A DNA stretch of 64,000 nucleotides from Tribonema minus (GCA_017506865.1 JAFCMP010000223.1:868001-932000), one strand, 5' to 3'; positions 1 through 8,340 are shown, counted from the first letter of the stretch. A program made the numbers and translations. The notes: generated by a model not told the origin, from the sequence alone.

Positions 1-126
1 ACGAGTGCCCGCACTCTGTCGTTGCCCTGGCTGATTCGGACGCTTCCTGCAAACAAATCCCGCACTGCATGCGCCTTTGCATCGCGACGCACACATTGTG
101 GGGCTGAAGGCGGCGCTGATCGCCAT
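1..126 (-). CDS. Possible partial gene running off the left edge
   Basis: From an ATG at 126 the minus strand stays open for 42 codons to the window edge. The peptide is Cys, Ala and Arg rich and I do not recognise it. A T-rich element at 177-194, read on this strand as CAACAAAATGTCACG, could serve it as well as the rightward gene at 221. The open frame is short and the end is missing, so this is only a candidate. Confidence 0.2.
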   Translation of the reverse strand, partial: MAISAAFSPTMCASRCKGACSAGFVCRKRPNQPGQRQSAGTR

Positions 127-176
127 TGCACCGCCAGCGTCAAGACAACACTCTCGCACGTCGCGGGGGTTTCGGA

Positions 177-194
177 CGTGACATTTTGTTGCGG
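177..194 (+). promoter_or_regulatory. T-tract promoter-like motif
   Basis: ACATTTTGTTGCGG lies about 30 bases before the ATG at 221 and matches the recurrent TTTTGTxxCG element of this window. Confidence 0.5.
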
Positions 195-220
195 CAGCAA
201 CAATCGAGGCGAACGGCGAC

Positions 221-595
221 ATGAGGAGCTTTCTGCTGGCGCCCAGGGACGAGGAGAAGGAGACCCTGACGACCCGGCGAGCGCGGCAGGCCTGGGCCGC
301 TCATGCGTTGAGCGTACGGGGGGCCGCCCTCCGGAGCAGCCCGGCGGCACCGGCAGATATGATGACGCAGGGCGCCGACGTCGAGCAGGCGATGCGGGCG
401 GCCTTCGATGCCAGCGTCGCCAGGGGCACTCCGGGCGACTCCGGGACATTCGCGGACGCCGTGGCGCGCCTCACCCTGGCCTGGCAGCAGCGAGCGCGCC
501 CCGCGCCGGTTGCATCCGACGCGGGGAGGCTGCCCATGCCGCTCACGCAGACCACGAGGCGCGGCGGACGGGAGGTCGAGTCGCTGCGGTGGTGA
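221..595 (+). CDS. Unrecognised 124-residue protein
   Basis: The ATG at 221 follows a T-tract promoter-like motif at a typical distance. The product has a basic N-terminus, an Ala-rich helical middle (about residues 50-90) and a basic C-terminus with TTRRGGREVESLRW. I recognise no domain. It ends 10 bases before the stop of the convergent DUF5767-type gene. It could be a small virion or nuclear protein, but nothing in the sequence decides this. Confidence 0.6.
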   Translation: MRSFLLAPRDEEKETLTTRRARQAWAAHALSVRGAALRSSPAAPADMMTQGADVEQAMRAAFDASVARGTPGDSGTFADAVARLTLAWQQRARPAPVASDAGRLPMPLTQTTRRGGREVESLRW

Positions 596-604
596 GCCCG
601 ATCT

Positions 605-2080
605 CTACGCGCTGGAGCTGCCGTCCGTGTCGGAGGGAGGTCCCGTCATCGGGCGGCGGGTCGTCCGCCCTCCGGATGCTGCGGCGGCCGCTCCCATCGC
701 CTCCAGCGGGTTCGACGAGCTCTGCTGCGCCATGCCCCTCATGGCAGCGCCTGTCCTCCTGGGGGGCGCCGCCACGTCGTCGGGGGTGTTGGTGGCGTGG
801 TGGAAGATCATGGCCCCGCCGAGAGTCAGCCCGATCTGCGCGACGGGGTGCATGCTGGCGCCTCTGCCGCTGTAGTGGTTGTGCAGGGACAGCAGGGGCT
901 GGTCGTAGTCCGCGACGCTCAGGGCCACGCTCCTGCTGAAGCCGCGAAGGTTCAGCTCGAAGGGGTTGAACTTGAGGTTGGCGAACTCGAGGAACCTCGC
1001 CGCCGTCACCAGCAGCTGGCGCAGCCACTTCAGCCCCCTCTCCCTGTTGGCCTCCCTGGTCTGTCGGTACAGCTCGTAGCGCACCTCGTCGAGGGTGGTG
1101 GTGGGCAGGACGCGCCGAGAGGGGGGAAACCCCTCCTTCTCCAATTGACGCATCCTGTACAGCAGCTCGATGCGCTCCTGCTCCTCCGTCTCGCGCTGCG
1201 TCGTGCCTCTGAACGCCTCGTAGTCTGCCATCGACCTGCGAATCTCCTGCTCGTGATGCGCCCTGGCGGGGTCCACGTGCCTGTAGGGGCCCGCCGACTC
1301 CTGCGCCTGCTCGTCCGCTTCGTCGTACTCCTCGCTCCCGGTCCCTGACTCCGAGCCGTCGCCGCCTTCGTACGAGCTCGACTCGGAGTGCCACTCGCTG
1401 CGGCGACGGCCGCCCCCTTCGCGCCGCTTCCTGCCCCGCCTCTCGTCCTCACCCGACGTGCTGTCGCCGCTGGACGCCATGGAGGGCTCGTATCTGTGAC
1501 CATCGCGGCGGCGGCGGCGCTCGCCATGTCCACCGCGGCGGTCGGCCCTGTCATGGCGGCGGTCGGCCTTGTCACGGCGGCGGTCGCCCCCCTTGCCCGA
1601 GCGCCCGACGCCCTCCCGGCCGTGGTGCTCCCGCCGGCTGTCGCGACGGCTTTCGTGACGCCGCGAGGTGGGAGCGCTCGGCCCCCTCGACTGTCCCGAG
1701 CGCCGCCTCTCCAGCGCCTGAGAAGGCTGACGGCGAGAGTAAGGTCGGAGAGCGGGCTCCATGGGCTCTTCCCGAGGGATGGTCTCGAAGTCGCCCCCGG
1801 GGGCGTACGCCGGGCCGACGCTGTCCCTGTCGTTATCGGCGTACGGATCGAGCGGACCGATGACGTCGTACGCCGCATCGTCCCGCCCCACGTCGTCGAC
1901 GCTCTCTTCGTCCTCCTCGCTGTACCCCTCGGCGTCCCGCGGCGGGCTCGCTCCCGCCGCGGCATCGAGGTCGGCGATTGCAGTGTCTGTCATGCGCTCC
2001 TTGTTGGCGATCTGACGCATCATCAGCACGGGCATGTCCGCTCCGCCGCCGGACTGCGATTGCGCACCCAGGGACGCCAT
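605..2080 (-). CDS. DUF5767-type conserved giant-virus protein
   Basis: The first 250 residues are low-complexity and strongly charged, with acidic runs (EEDEESVDD) and long Arg/Asp/His/Ser-rich tracts like RS or disordered scaffolds. The C-terminal third carries the conserved part: IELLYRMRQLEKEGFPPSRR, then LDEVRYELYRQ, LKFNPFELNLRGFS, a DYDQPLLSLHNHYSG segment and GLTLGGAMIFHHATN. This pattern is known from a family (DUF5767 in my memory) shared by phycodnaviruses, mimiviruses and relatives and often found in virions. The ATG at 2080 is used. A T-rich element lies just upstream at 2098-2117. The unusually long charged N-terminus is the oddity. Function of the family is unknown; a structural or virion-assembly role is inferred. 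Confidence 0.75.
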   Translation of the reverse strand: MASLGAQSQSGGGADMPVLMMRQIANKERMTDTAIADLDAAAGASPPRDAEGYSEEDEESVDDVGRDDAAYDVIGPLDPYADNDRDSVGPAYAPGGDFETIPREEPMEPALRPYSRRQPSQALERRRSGQSRGPSAPTSRRHESRRDSRREHHGREGVGRSGKGGDRRRDKADRRHDRADRRGGHGERRRRRDGHRYEPSMASSGDSTSGEDERRGRKRREGGGRRRSEWHSESSSYEGGDGSESGTGSEEYDEADEQAQESAGPYRHVDPARAHHEQEIRRSMADYEAFRGTTQRETEEQERIELLYRMRQLEKEGFPPSRRVLPTTTLDEVRYELYRQTREANRERGLKWLRQLLVTAARFLEFANLKFNPFELNLRGFSRSVALSVADYDQPLLSLHNHYSGRGASMHPVAQIGLTLGGAMIFHHATNTPDDVAAPPRRTGAAMRGMAQQSSSNPLEAMGAAAAASGGRTTRRPMTGPPSDTDGSSSA

Positions 2081-2097
2081 TGGGTGTGCCGCGATGT

Positions 2098-2117
2098 AGC
2101 TGCAAGATTAAAAATGC
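2098..2117 (-). promoter_or_regulatory. T-rich promoter-like element
   Basis: On the minus strand GCATTTTTAATCTTGCAGC lies 20-40 bases before the ATG at 2080. It is a weaker version of the recurrent T-tract motif. Confidence 0.35.
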
Positions 2118-2137
2118 GTCACGCGAGTCGCGCGGAT

Positions 2138-2443
2138 CTAGCCCTGGAGCTTCAGCGACCTCTTCGTGACGGGCTCGCCCTTCTCGGTCTCGAGCCTTCG
2201 CTTCAGCGCCTGCCCGGCCTCTGCGCCGAGCACCTCGGTCGCCAGTGCGAGCACCCTGACGCCGCTGACGGCCTTCTTGGTCTTCTTCTCCACCAGCAGG
2301 AACTTCTTCTCCCCGACAGTCACCTCCTTCTGCCGCTTCGAGACCATGTGATCGATCAGCTGCTTCTTCAGGGGCACCGCCTTGGAGTGAGCTTCGGAGG
2401 CCGCGGCGAGCAGAGGGGCCAGGGTGTGCGCGCAGTCCTCCAT
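2138..2443 (-). CDS. Small basic protein, conserved-virus type
   Basis: This 101-residue product starts at the ATG at 2443. The longer open frame has no ATG further upstream and overlaps the promoter-like motif AAAATTTGTTTGGCAGC. It has an Ala-rich N-terminus, then KKQLIDHMVSKRQKEVTV, EKKFLLVEKKTKKAV and a basic C-terminus TKRSLKLQG. The strand-turn-strand pattern with KTKK resembles small hypothetical proteins of phycodnaviruses and mimiviruses that are thought to bind nucleic acid. That link is from memory and weak. It lies in a leftward run of three genes (2495, 2138, 605) with short gaps. Confidence 0.65.
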   Translation of the reverse strand: MEDCAHTLAPLLAAASEAHSKAVPLKKQLIDHMVSKRQKEVTVGEKKFLLVEKKTKKAVSGVRVLALATEVLGAEAGQALKRRLETEKGEPVTKRSLKLQG

Positions 2444-2467
2444 GATGGCGGCAGCGGCGAGCGGATG

Positions 2468-2490
2468 ACGGCTGCCAAACAAATTTTCGC
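2468..2490 (-). promoter_or_regulatory. T-tract promoter-like motif
   Basis: Minus strand GCGAAAATTTGTTTGGCAGCC, about 30 bases before the ATG at 2443. It sits at the boundary with the upstream gene end at 2495. Confidence 0.45.
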
Positions 2491-2494
2491 CTGC

Positions 2495-3436
2495 TCAGGG
2501 GGTGCCGCTCGCGGCGCCCCTCTTCAGTCGCATGCACGAGTTACTGGTCTCCTGAACTCGAGAGTTGACGAGAACGAACGACAGGGCCTGGAGGTTCTCC
2601 GCCAGGGCGAGGGTGTGCGCGCTGCCGCCGTAGAACAACGCGCGGGGCGGCGCCGCGCCCGCGCCCCCCGCCCTGCCCCTCGCGATCAGCCACAGCGTGT
2701 ACAGATTCATCGCGTCGTCCATCGCCTGGCGGTAGGTGAGGACGGCGTCGGAGATGAAGTCCGGAAACCGGCGGCGCAACACCTCCGGCATCGCCCTCGC
2801 CTTGGCCGTCACCCTCGAGCCCCACTGCTCCTCGACGTACCTGTCCACGTGCCCGCACCCTCCCCCCTCGATGGCCTTCACGAACTCGCTGCACCTCGCC
2901 GTCGAGCCCGTGCTGGCGGTCCGCAGAGGCTGCAGGAAGCGATCCGTGACGGCCCATCGTGCGCCGTCCTCGTCGCCTCCCCGCGCGCGAGCCTCCACGT
3001 CCATCACGAACTTCTGCTCCTCCAAGGAGAACGGCAGCGGCCCTGCCTCCTCCCTGTTGTCCGTGAACTGAACGGCGGCGCCCGTGCTGCCGCGGTGCGC
3101 GAGCGGAGTGTTCCTGATGTACTCCTGAGCGCACGCCCTCAAGTCGTTGAGGACGTCCGCGCGGACACCGCTGCGGGGCAGGGCGGGGCATTCCACCAGG
3201 GGATCCGGCTTCGACTCGTAGTAGCAGGGCATCTCGAGGTACACCTGCATGCCCTCGTCGAGACACGTCATCACCAGGTCCACGACGTCGATCCCCTTGA
3301 ATGGACAGACGCCCTGGTTCGAGTGCTCCTCGCCGAGCAGAAAGATGTCCACGTCACCTTCGCCTCGGAAGTGATGGAAAGTGTGGGGGCCGGAGACGAT
3401 GCCCGCTCCTCCCGTCAATGCGCTGAGCGCCTTCAT
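2495..3436 (-). CDS. Conserved virus protein with GEEH motif, possibly ChaN/EreA-like
   Basis: The frame is open to an ATG at 3466, but that ATG lies inside the A-tract promoter motif GGAAAAATGTGGCTC, so I prefer the next ATG at 3436 (313 residues). Near the N-terminus stands DVDIFLLGEEHSNQGVC, and near the C-terminus RALFYGGSAHTLALAENL. A strand ending in GE-x-H and a second His-containing strand occur in the ChaN/TraB/EreA superfamily, whose members are putative metal-dependent hydrolases. Giant viruses encode divergent proteins with this pattern. The enzymatic assignment is tentative; no substrate can be inferred. Confidence 0.65.
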   Translation of the reverse strand: MKALSALTGGAGIVSGPHTFHHFRGEGDVDIFLLGEEHSNQGVCPFKGIDVVDLVMTCLDEGMQVYLEMPCYYESKPDPLVECPALPRSGVRADVLNDLRACAQEYIRNTPLAHRGSTGAAVQFTDNREEAGPLPFSLEEQKFVMDVEARARGGDEDGARWAVTDRFLQPLRTASTGSTARCSEFVKAIEGGGCGHVDRYVEEQWGSRVTAKARAMPEVLRRRFPDFISDAVLTYRQAMDDAMNLYTLWLIARGRAGGAGAAPPRALFYGGSAHTLALAENLQALSFVLVNSRVQETSNSCMRLKRGAASGTP

Positions 3437-3454
3437 GGCCTCGGCCGTGATGCA

Positions 3455-3475
3455 AGTGAGCCACATTTTTCCGTC
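3455..3475 (-). promoter_or_regulatory. A-tract promoter-like motif overlapping an ATG
   Basis: Minus strand GACGGAAAAATGTGGCTCAC. The ATG in this motif belongs to the frame of the gene at 2495-3436, and is probably promoter rather than start codon because the same ATG-containing motif recurs upstream of many genes. Confidence 0.5.
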
Positions 3476-3818
3476 GCCATCGAGTCACTGAGCGGGGCAT
3501 CGTACGCGACGCCGAGCAAGCTCGGAGAGAACAAGACGCCGGGAACCCTGGCGAATGGATCGCGTACCAGCCTGAAGGGCGAATCGTGGTGAGACAGAAT
3601 CGAGCCCGAACATGGGCCCCGGCCCGCCGCTGATGGATTCCGCAAAAGGGGTGGCAGGCCGGCCTGCCGATTTCTTGTGAGAGGGGGCGGGGCCCAGTTT
3701 CGGGGCCCATATACTGAGCAGCAGCGTCGTCACATGAACGAGACAAGGGGGGATCAGCGTGCAGCAGGACGAGGGCAAGTGCACAGCGCGCAAAGAGCTG
3801 TGCGAGTGACGATTGTCA
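3476..3818. other. Intergenic stretch, no gene seen
   Basis: About 340 bases without a convincing frame. It holds two copies of GGGGCCCA separated by GTTTCG (about 3688-3710). GGGCCC is its own reverse complement, so the pair can fold as a short hairpin. Confidence 0.4.
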
Positions 3819-4220
3819 TCATTTGCCGATGTTATGTTCGCCGACGCCGAGGGTGCACGCCGGGCACCTCGTGCCGAGAAGTGCGCCGTGCTGAAGCAGC
3901 ATCAGCGCCGGCTTGTTTCGCCGGCCCATCGCCACCCGCATGCTGGCGTAGTCCAGCACTGATAGGCCTGCCCTGTCGGTGGCGTTCACGTCAGAGCCGA
4001 GCTCGATCAGCTCTTGCATTTGCATCAGCCTCCCCGCCTCGCTCGCCAGCATGAGCTGCGTCACGCCATCGGCGCCCGGTGAGTCGAATCCAGCCCCCGG
4101 CGCTTCGTCAGATCTGCCCTTGCCGTCGCGCACCATCGCGCGCTGTCTCTGCTTTCGCAACCTCTCCGCTTCGCCCGCGAACATTGTGCCGAACGCCGAC
4201 TCCCGCACTGATGTCGCCAT
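3819..4220 (-). CDS. Short ankyrin-repeat protein
   Basis: The 133-residue product starts at the ATG at 4220. After a basic N-terminus (LRKQRQRAMVRDGKGR) it has about one and a half to two ankyrin repeats: DGVTQLMLASEAGRLMQMQE, LIELGSDVNATDRAGLSVLD and NKPALMLLQHGALL. The TxLMLAxxxG and GxDVNAxDxxGxxxLxxA signatures are typical. The C-terminus has CPAC and is short of a full repeat. Ankyrin proteins of giant viruses often act as adaptors on host proteins; this one has no F-box or RING. Divergent from the rightward frame at 4383. Confidence 0.7.
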   Translation of the reverse strand: MATSVRESAFGTMFAGEAERLRKQRQRAMVRDGKGRSDEAPGAGFDSPGADGVTQLMLASEAGRLMQMQELIELGSDVNATDRAGLSVLDYASMRVAMGRRNKPALMLLQHGALLGTRCPACTLGVGEHNIGK

Positions 4221-4382
4221 ATGATCTCTGAGTCAGATGCAAATGGTGTGGACATGGAACGGAAACCGCTCAGCATTCCGCGCCCCGCTCCGCCTCGTTC
4301 GCCACGCGCACCACCCGCCCCCGCCCGCCCCGCTGCACTTCACATCCACTTGGTCCGACTTTCACTTGATCCCGAGCGCATC

Positions 4383-4739
4383 ATGCATGCATCATCCGGA
4401 CATGGTATGACGGACCACGTCGGTGCGCCTCCTGTTCATGGCGGAGCCGAGGAGATCGTCACCACGGCGACCAGGCGCATGTGCGTGTGGCTGGAGCGCT
4501 CCGACGCGCCGGTGCACCTCAGCCGGACGAAGTTGCAAGCGCGCCTGAGGCGCCGATTCAAGCACCCCGTCATCGTCATCGCGGTAGTCAGAGACGAGGG
4601 ATCCAACAACGTACAAGTGCGGCTCCACAGTCCCCACGCCCGCGTGTGCCACGACGCCATGGCGAGGGCCGTGCTCGCCTGCGTGCAAGAGGCTCAGAGC
4701 ACCATCGGCCTGGAGTGTTTCACAAGCTGCTGGTGGTAG
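4383..4739 (+). CDS. Unrecognised 118-residue protein
   Basis: The ATG at 4383 is chosen; an ATG at 4404 is equally possible. The product contains VWLERSDAPVHLSRTKLQAR, then LRRRFKHPVIVIAVVRDEG and VQVRLHSPHARVCHDAM, which reads like a small mixed alpha/beta fold with a basic middle. No family is recognised. A longer frame on the other strand (4392-4862) also exists and has an Arg/His-rich shadow composition, so I favour this strand. It ends about 30 bases before the promoter of the lipase gene. Confidence 0.45.
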   Translation: MHASSGHGMTDHVGAPPVHGGAEEIVTTATRRMCVWLERSDAPVHLSRTKLQARLRRRFKHPVIVIAVVRDEGSNNVQVRLHSPHARVCHDAMARAVLACVQEAQSTIGLECFTSCWW

Positions 4740-4770
4740 ACCAAGCGCACATGCAGTTGCCGAGGTCAGA

Positions 4771-4790
4771 TTTTTTTTGTACGGCGCACA
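4771..4790 (+). promoter_or_regulatory. T-tract promoter, near-consensus
   Basis: Eight T residues followed by GTACGGCGCA, 8 bases before the lipase ATG at 4798. The same GTxCGGCGCAC core recurs at 8341. Confidence 0.6.
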
Positions 4791-4797
4791 ATGAAAG

Positions 4798-5607
4798 ATG
4801 AGAGTTCTCTCCCTCGCACGTCTCGCCCTTCTCGCGTATCGCCCTGTTGTCGATGTCAACACTGCATTCGACGTGAGTCAAGGCAAGCCGGCTCCGACGC
4901 ACATCGAGCCGCATCTCTCAGATGTCCTCTGCGATACAACTCGGCGCCCGTGCTTCTTCGGCGACGCCGCCGACGAAGCGCAAGCTTACTTCTTTCCGCA
5001 GGACCGACACGCCGTCCTGGCTGTGCGGGGGACCGACAGCCTGCTGGACTGCATTCGCAACGTCGAGTGCGGCATGGCCTCATGGGAGGAGATCGGCGCC
5101 GGCGTCCAGGCTCACGGCGGCATGCTGAAGCAGTACCGCGCCCTGAAGCCCCTCGTCGCCGGCGTCGTGATGGAGCACATGAGCGGAAGCCGGAACACCA
5201 TCACCTTCACGGGTCACAGCAGCGGCGCGGCGATAAGCGCGTTCGGCGCTCTCGAGGCGGCCATCGCGTACCCCGGGCGCGTGAGCTACGTCGGGTTCGC
5301 ATCGCCGAAGGTCGTCAACCGCGCGTTCAGCGCTGCGTTCAGGGCCGCCCTGCCGACGGCGAAGACGTTTGTGAACGGCGCGGATCCGATCTGCAAATGC
5401 TTTCCGGGGTACTCGGAGACGTGCGACGTGACTCGAATCGGCGCTGCGGACCCTCATCCTCACTTGCCGAGCGTGCTGGACATTTCCTTTCATAGCATGA
5501 TCAAGTACGTCGAAGCGGTGCGAGTGTACGAGGAGGCGCTGACCCGTGAAGTTGATCGTGGTTCATTCTGGACGCGCCTGAGAGCGATGTTCCGGTCGTC
5601 TGCGTGA
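4798..5607 (+). CDS. Class 3 lipase (alpha/beta hydrolase)
   Basis: The 269-residue product matches the fungal-type lipase_3 family. The nucleophile elbow is TFTGHSSGAA with Ser141. The oxyanion strand AVLAVRGTDSLLD is at about 72-84. The acid is Asp196 in FVNGADPI, and His232 in DISFHSMIKY completes the triad. The N-terminus (VLSLARLALLAY) is the usual first lipase_3 helix and not a clear signal peptide. It probably hydrolyses acyl esters of host lipids; such lipases occur in several giant viruses. The ATG at 4798 follows a near-consensus T-tract promoter. All key residues are intact. Confidence 0.88.
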   Translation: MRVLSLARLALLAYRPVVDVNTAFDVSQGKPAPTHIEPHLSDVLCDTTRRPCFFGDAADEAQAYFFPQDRHAVLAVRGTDSLLDCIRNVECGMASWEEIGAGVQAHGGMLKQYRALKPLVAGVVMEHMSGSRNTITFTGHSSGAAISAFGALEAAIAYPGRVSYVGFASPKVVNRAFSAAFRAALPTAKTFVNGADPICKCFPGYSETCDVTRIGAADPHPHLPSVLDISFHSMIKYVEAVRVYEEALTREVDRGSFWTRLRAMFRSSA

Positions 5608-5627
5608 GCGGGCTAGGCGAGCATCCC

Positions 5628-5825
5628 TCAGCTCTTTGAAAGCACCTCATCCAGCGCCAGCCCCAGCCGCCGCACCTCGTGCTTCAGATGCTGCGCCGTC
5701 TCCTCGAGTCTCGCGATCTGCCTCGCCTCCGACTCGCTCGCCTTGCCCTGCGAATGCGCTGCGTACGCCGGCTGAACCCGGTCGTCCCCCTCAGGCAGGC
5801 TGATTGCGGTCCATATCGACGTCAT
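5628..5825 (-). CDS. Small coiled-coil protein
   Basis: The 65-residue product starts at the ATG at 5825 (MTSIWTAISLPEGDDRVQPA). The second half, ARQIARLEETAQHLKHEVRR plus LGLALDEVLSKS, is a clear amphipathic heptad helix that probably dimerises. The frame continues upstream only through a GC-rich tandem repeat, which translates as an Arg-Pro-Leu repeat and is not believed. The gene is convergent with the lipase, 20 bases away. Function unknown. Confidence 0.6.
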   Translation of the reverse strand: MTSIWTAISLPEGDDRVQPAYAAHSQGKASESEARQIARLEETAQHLKHEVRRLGLALDEVLSKS

Positions 5826-5872
5826 GATTGCATGTGACGATGGAGCATGAGAAAAGCAGGCGGCGAGCAAAC

Positions 5873-5935
5873 GCAGGCGCGGACGCAGACGCGGACGCAG
5901 ACGCGGACGCAAGCGCAGAGGCGGGCGCAGCCGCG
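5873..5935. repeat. GC-rich tandem repeat
   Basis: A 12-base unit GCGGACGCAGAC is repeated with slight change, followed by degenerate GCGGGCGCAGCC units, between the small coiled-coil gene and the fibre gene. It lies in the upstream region of the former. Confidence 0.7.
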
Positions 5936-6017
5936 GCGGCGAGATGTGCGGGGCTGACGTGTCACCTTGATTACTTCGCGCGCTGCCCTTCTGAATCGGC
6001 TACGGCGTCGCGGCTCT

Positions 6018-7505
6018 TCAGGCCGCGACGGAGAACTTGATGGAGTAGTCCTCGGGCGCGGCGGTGGTGCCGTCCGCCACCCAGCTCATCGTCAGCATGT
6101 CGAGGGTGTCGACCACCTGGCGCGTGATCTTCCACTGCTTCAGCGCTCCCAGGTACAGCGAGAAATCGGCGGAGGTGCTGGAGAAGCCCGTCTTGCTGAG
6201 CTCGGCGGCGGTGCCGAACTTGACGGTGGCATCCGGCGAGGCGAAGTTGAGCGTGCTTGAGTCCAGGGTCACCACCTGGCCCAGCGCGAGGGAGGCGGTG
6301 TCCTTGCCGAAGCTCAGGCCGGTCTCGGCGAGGGTCGCCCCTGTGTCGTCGATGACGTCCGTGCCGCCGGCGATCAGCAGGCTCTTGCCGGACTGGACGT
6401 TGACGTTGATGTCCGCGTCCCAAGCCTTCAGGGCGTCGCTGTACTGCCACCGCACGGAGTTGGGAGCCGCCCCGGACCCGAGTGTGATGCCGCCGCCGTC
6501 GATCTGAGCGGCCGTCGTGTTGCCGTTGCCCAGGATGATGTTGAGGTCCGCCACCACGACCTCGGAGGTGGAGATGGTGGTCAGGTCGCCCTGCACCTCC
6601 AGGTCCCCCACCACGATCATCTTGCCCGTCACGGTGGAGTCGCCATCGAAGCGGGTGTCACCCGCGACGTTGAGCTTGTACGTGGCCGACCCGGCGACGC
6701 CCATGCCCACGTTGCAGTTGGTGAAGTCCACGTTCTGCGCTCCCTCCGCCTCGCCTCCCCCGATGCTGAGGACCTTCTGGGTGGTGCCGAGGTCGGAGTA
6801 GGTGTTGAACTCGTGGGACCCCAGGCCCATGGTGTTGTCCAGCAGATTGTTGGGGTCCAGGTTGTACCGCATGACCCCCGTGGAGGCTCCCTCGAGGCCC
6901 GTGCCGTGGGTGTAGCTGTACTTGATGCCGGCATCCGCCTTGGCTCCGGAGGCGCCGTTGGCCTGGTAGAAGCTGAGCTCGTCGCCCTGGACGGTGAGCA
7001 CCCCGGAGACGTCCGTGTTGGCGGCCTTGACCCAGAGCCTGTTGTCGGTGGCCTTGAGCTCGACCGCCGCGCCTGCGGCTCCCGTGCTCAGGGTCTGCAC
7101 CGTCGCCACTGTGCTGCCGTCCTGGCCCGTGCCCTTGGTGAAGGAGGCCTTGTACTCGGACCCGAAGTCCCCGGAGAGGGTGCTGGCCACGAACTTGGCG
7201 TTGGCGCTGGAGAGCTCCGCGACCTTGACCCCCGCGACGGTGTTGGTGCCGTCGTTGATGTGGATCTGCAGCTGGCCCTCGTACGAGTCCGCCGTCGCCT
7301 CCACGGCGCTGAACTTGACCATCTCGAAGGGCACCTTGTCGCCCTTCACGGAGCCCGTCTCCGCGGTGATGCCGTGCAGGGCGTGCGTGACGGTGAGGGG
7401 GGTGGCCGCGTTGGCCGCCCGCACCGCCTGGTACAGGTTCCTGTTGTACACGTCGCGGGAGCGGGCATCGCCAAAGCTGCTCATCGAGGCTACGGTGACA
7501 GACAT
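6018..7505 (-). CDS. Tail-fibre-like structural protein
   Basis: This 495-residue protein is Gly, Ala, Thr, Ser and Asp rich with no long hydrophobic segment. It has beta-repeat character throughout (GDGSTVTG-like strings). The passage KMIVVGDLEVQGDLTTISTS, followed by EVVVADLNIILGNGN, is the hallmark junction of bacteriophage and algal-virus fibre proteins (a VxGDLxVxGxxTxI strand pair before a D-L strand). The C-terminal block SADFSLYLGALKQWKITRQV and LDMLTMSWVAD resembles the end of the 191-residue protein at 9983. A trimeric surface fibre is the likely structure. Start at the ATG at 7505, immediately after the stop of the membrane protein upstream (7509). Confidence 0.75.
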   Translation of the reverse strand: MSVTVASMSSFGDARSRDVYNRNLYQAVRAANAATPLTVTHALHGITAETGSVKGDKVPFEMVKFSAVEATADSYEGQLQIHINDGTNTVAGVKVAELSSANAKFVASTLSGDFGSEYKASFTKGTGQDGSTVATVQTLSTGAAGAAVELKATDNRLWVKAANTDVSGVLTVQGDELSFYQANGASGAKADAGIKYSYTHGTGLEGASTGVMRYNLDPNNLLDNTMGLGSHEFNTYSDLGTTQKVLSIGGGEAEGAQNVDFTNCNVGMGVAGSATYKLNVAGDTRFDGDSTVTGKMIVVGDLEVQGDLTTISTSEVVVADLNIILGNGNTTAAQIDGGGITLGSGAAPNSVRWQYSDALKAWDADINVNVQSGKSLLIAGGTDVIDDTGATLAETGLSFGKDTASLALGQVVTLDSSTLNFASPDATVKFGTAAELSKTGFSSTSADFSLYLGALKQWKITRQVVDTLDMLTMSWVADGTTAAPEDYSIKFSVAA

Positions 7506-7508
7506 GTC

Positions 7509-8237
7509 TTATCGATTCCTGCGCCGCTTCGGCAGCTCCGCTGGCCTTACTGTGCTCGGTTGCTGAGATAATAACAGCCCGGGGACGGCCGCAGGTGGCG
7601 GCACGGCGAGCTGCTCGCTCATGGTGAACTCCTCGCGGCTCTCCGAAATGCACGCCTCGCCCCAGACGTGCAGTGCGACGGCGGCGGAGGTGACGGCGTC
7701 GACGCCCGTCCAGTCCCCCGAGGCCCTCACCCCTCTCACCAGCTCCCTCCATAGCGCGTCCGCGCGCACCGCGGTCCTCGCCATCAGCGCGATCTCCCGA
7801 ACGCCATCCCCGCCGGCGTCCCTGCGGGTCCTGAACCTCGCCCTGGCGTCGATCATCCTCTGCGTCAGGAAGGCGGCCCTGTCGTACGCGCCCGGGTGCG
7901 CGTCGCGGTAAGTCTGCATCGCGCGGACGGCGGCCTCGACGCCCGCCTCTGTCGCCTCCTGCGACGGCCTCAGAGGCGTCGGCTGCCCTCGGAAGACGTA
8001 CCCCACGGGAGCGGGCTTGGCGAACAGCATGACGTCCGCAACGGCCACCATGACGCCGATGATGGCCCCGACGGCGGCCCCGGCCACCGTCCCGCTCCTG
8101 ACGCCCTCCCCAACCTGCCCGAGGCACTGCCTCCACTGCGAGCTCGAGGCCGTCAGGGTGCGCGTCGCGACCTTGAGGGCCAGCGCGGCGTTGCGCCGCC
8201 CGCCCATCCACGAGGTGATCTCGGAGAGCAAGTCCAT
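7509..8237 (-). CDS. Membrane protein of 242 residues
   Basis: The ATG at 8237 (MDLLSEITSWMGGRR) follows the motif AATTTTGTGGCGCCCC. A glycine-rich transmembrane helix SGTVAGAAVGAIIGVMVAVA lies at about residues 48-70. The rest is alpha-helical with charged segments and a Pro-rich C-terminus ending in KRRRNR. It lies 3 bases upstream of the fibre gene in the same direction, so the two may be co-transcribed. No family is recognised; a virion membrane protein is likely by context. Confidence 0.65.
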   Translation of the reverse strand: MDLLSEITSWMGGRRNAALALKVATRTLTASSSQWRQCLGQVGEGVRSGTVAGAAVGAIIGVMVAVADVMLFAKPAPVGYVFRGQPTPLRPSQEATEAGVEAAVRAMQTYRDAHPGAYDRAAFLTQRMIDARARFRTRRDAGGDGVREIALMARTAVRADALWRELVRGVRASGDWTGVDAVTSAAVALHVWGEACISESREEFTMSEQLAVPPPAAVPGLLLSQQPSTVRPAELPKRRRNR

Positions 8238-8261
8238 GGTGCTCTGCCTGGCGGAAGTCAG

Positions 8262-8281
8262 ATGGGGCGCCACAAAATTCG
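8262..8281 (-). promoter_or_regulatory. T-tract promoter-like motif
   Basis: Minus strand GCGAATTTTGTGGCGCCCC, about 25 bases before the ATG at 8237. It lies back to back with the rightward motif at 8341. Confidence 0.55.
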
Positions 8282-8340
8282 CAGACCCCCCGCACCGAGG
8301 CCACGTCACGCTGAGGGGGCTGGGGCCGCCGCGGCCCGCT

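Noticed and set aside
22..939. 305-residue open frame on the plus strand
   Set aside because: Arg/Gly/Ser-rich shadow of the genes at 221 and 605; no promoter-linked ATG.
3466..3466. ATG at 3466 as start of the GEEH-motif gene
   Set aside because: It lies inside the A-tract promoter motif; the next ATG at 3436 is preferred.
1388..3592. 734-residue open frame on the plus strand
   Set aside because: Antisense to three leftward genes with better codon character; the product is Leu/Arg/His-rich without domains.
5828..6040. Plus-strand 70-residue frame with Ala-Asp repeats
   Set aside because: Translation of a GC-rich tandem repeat; no promoter motif.
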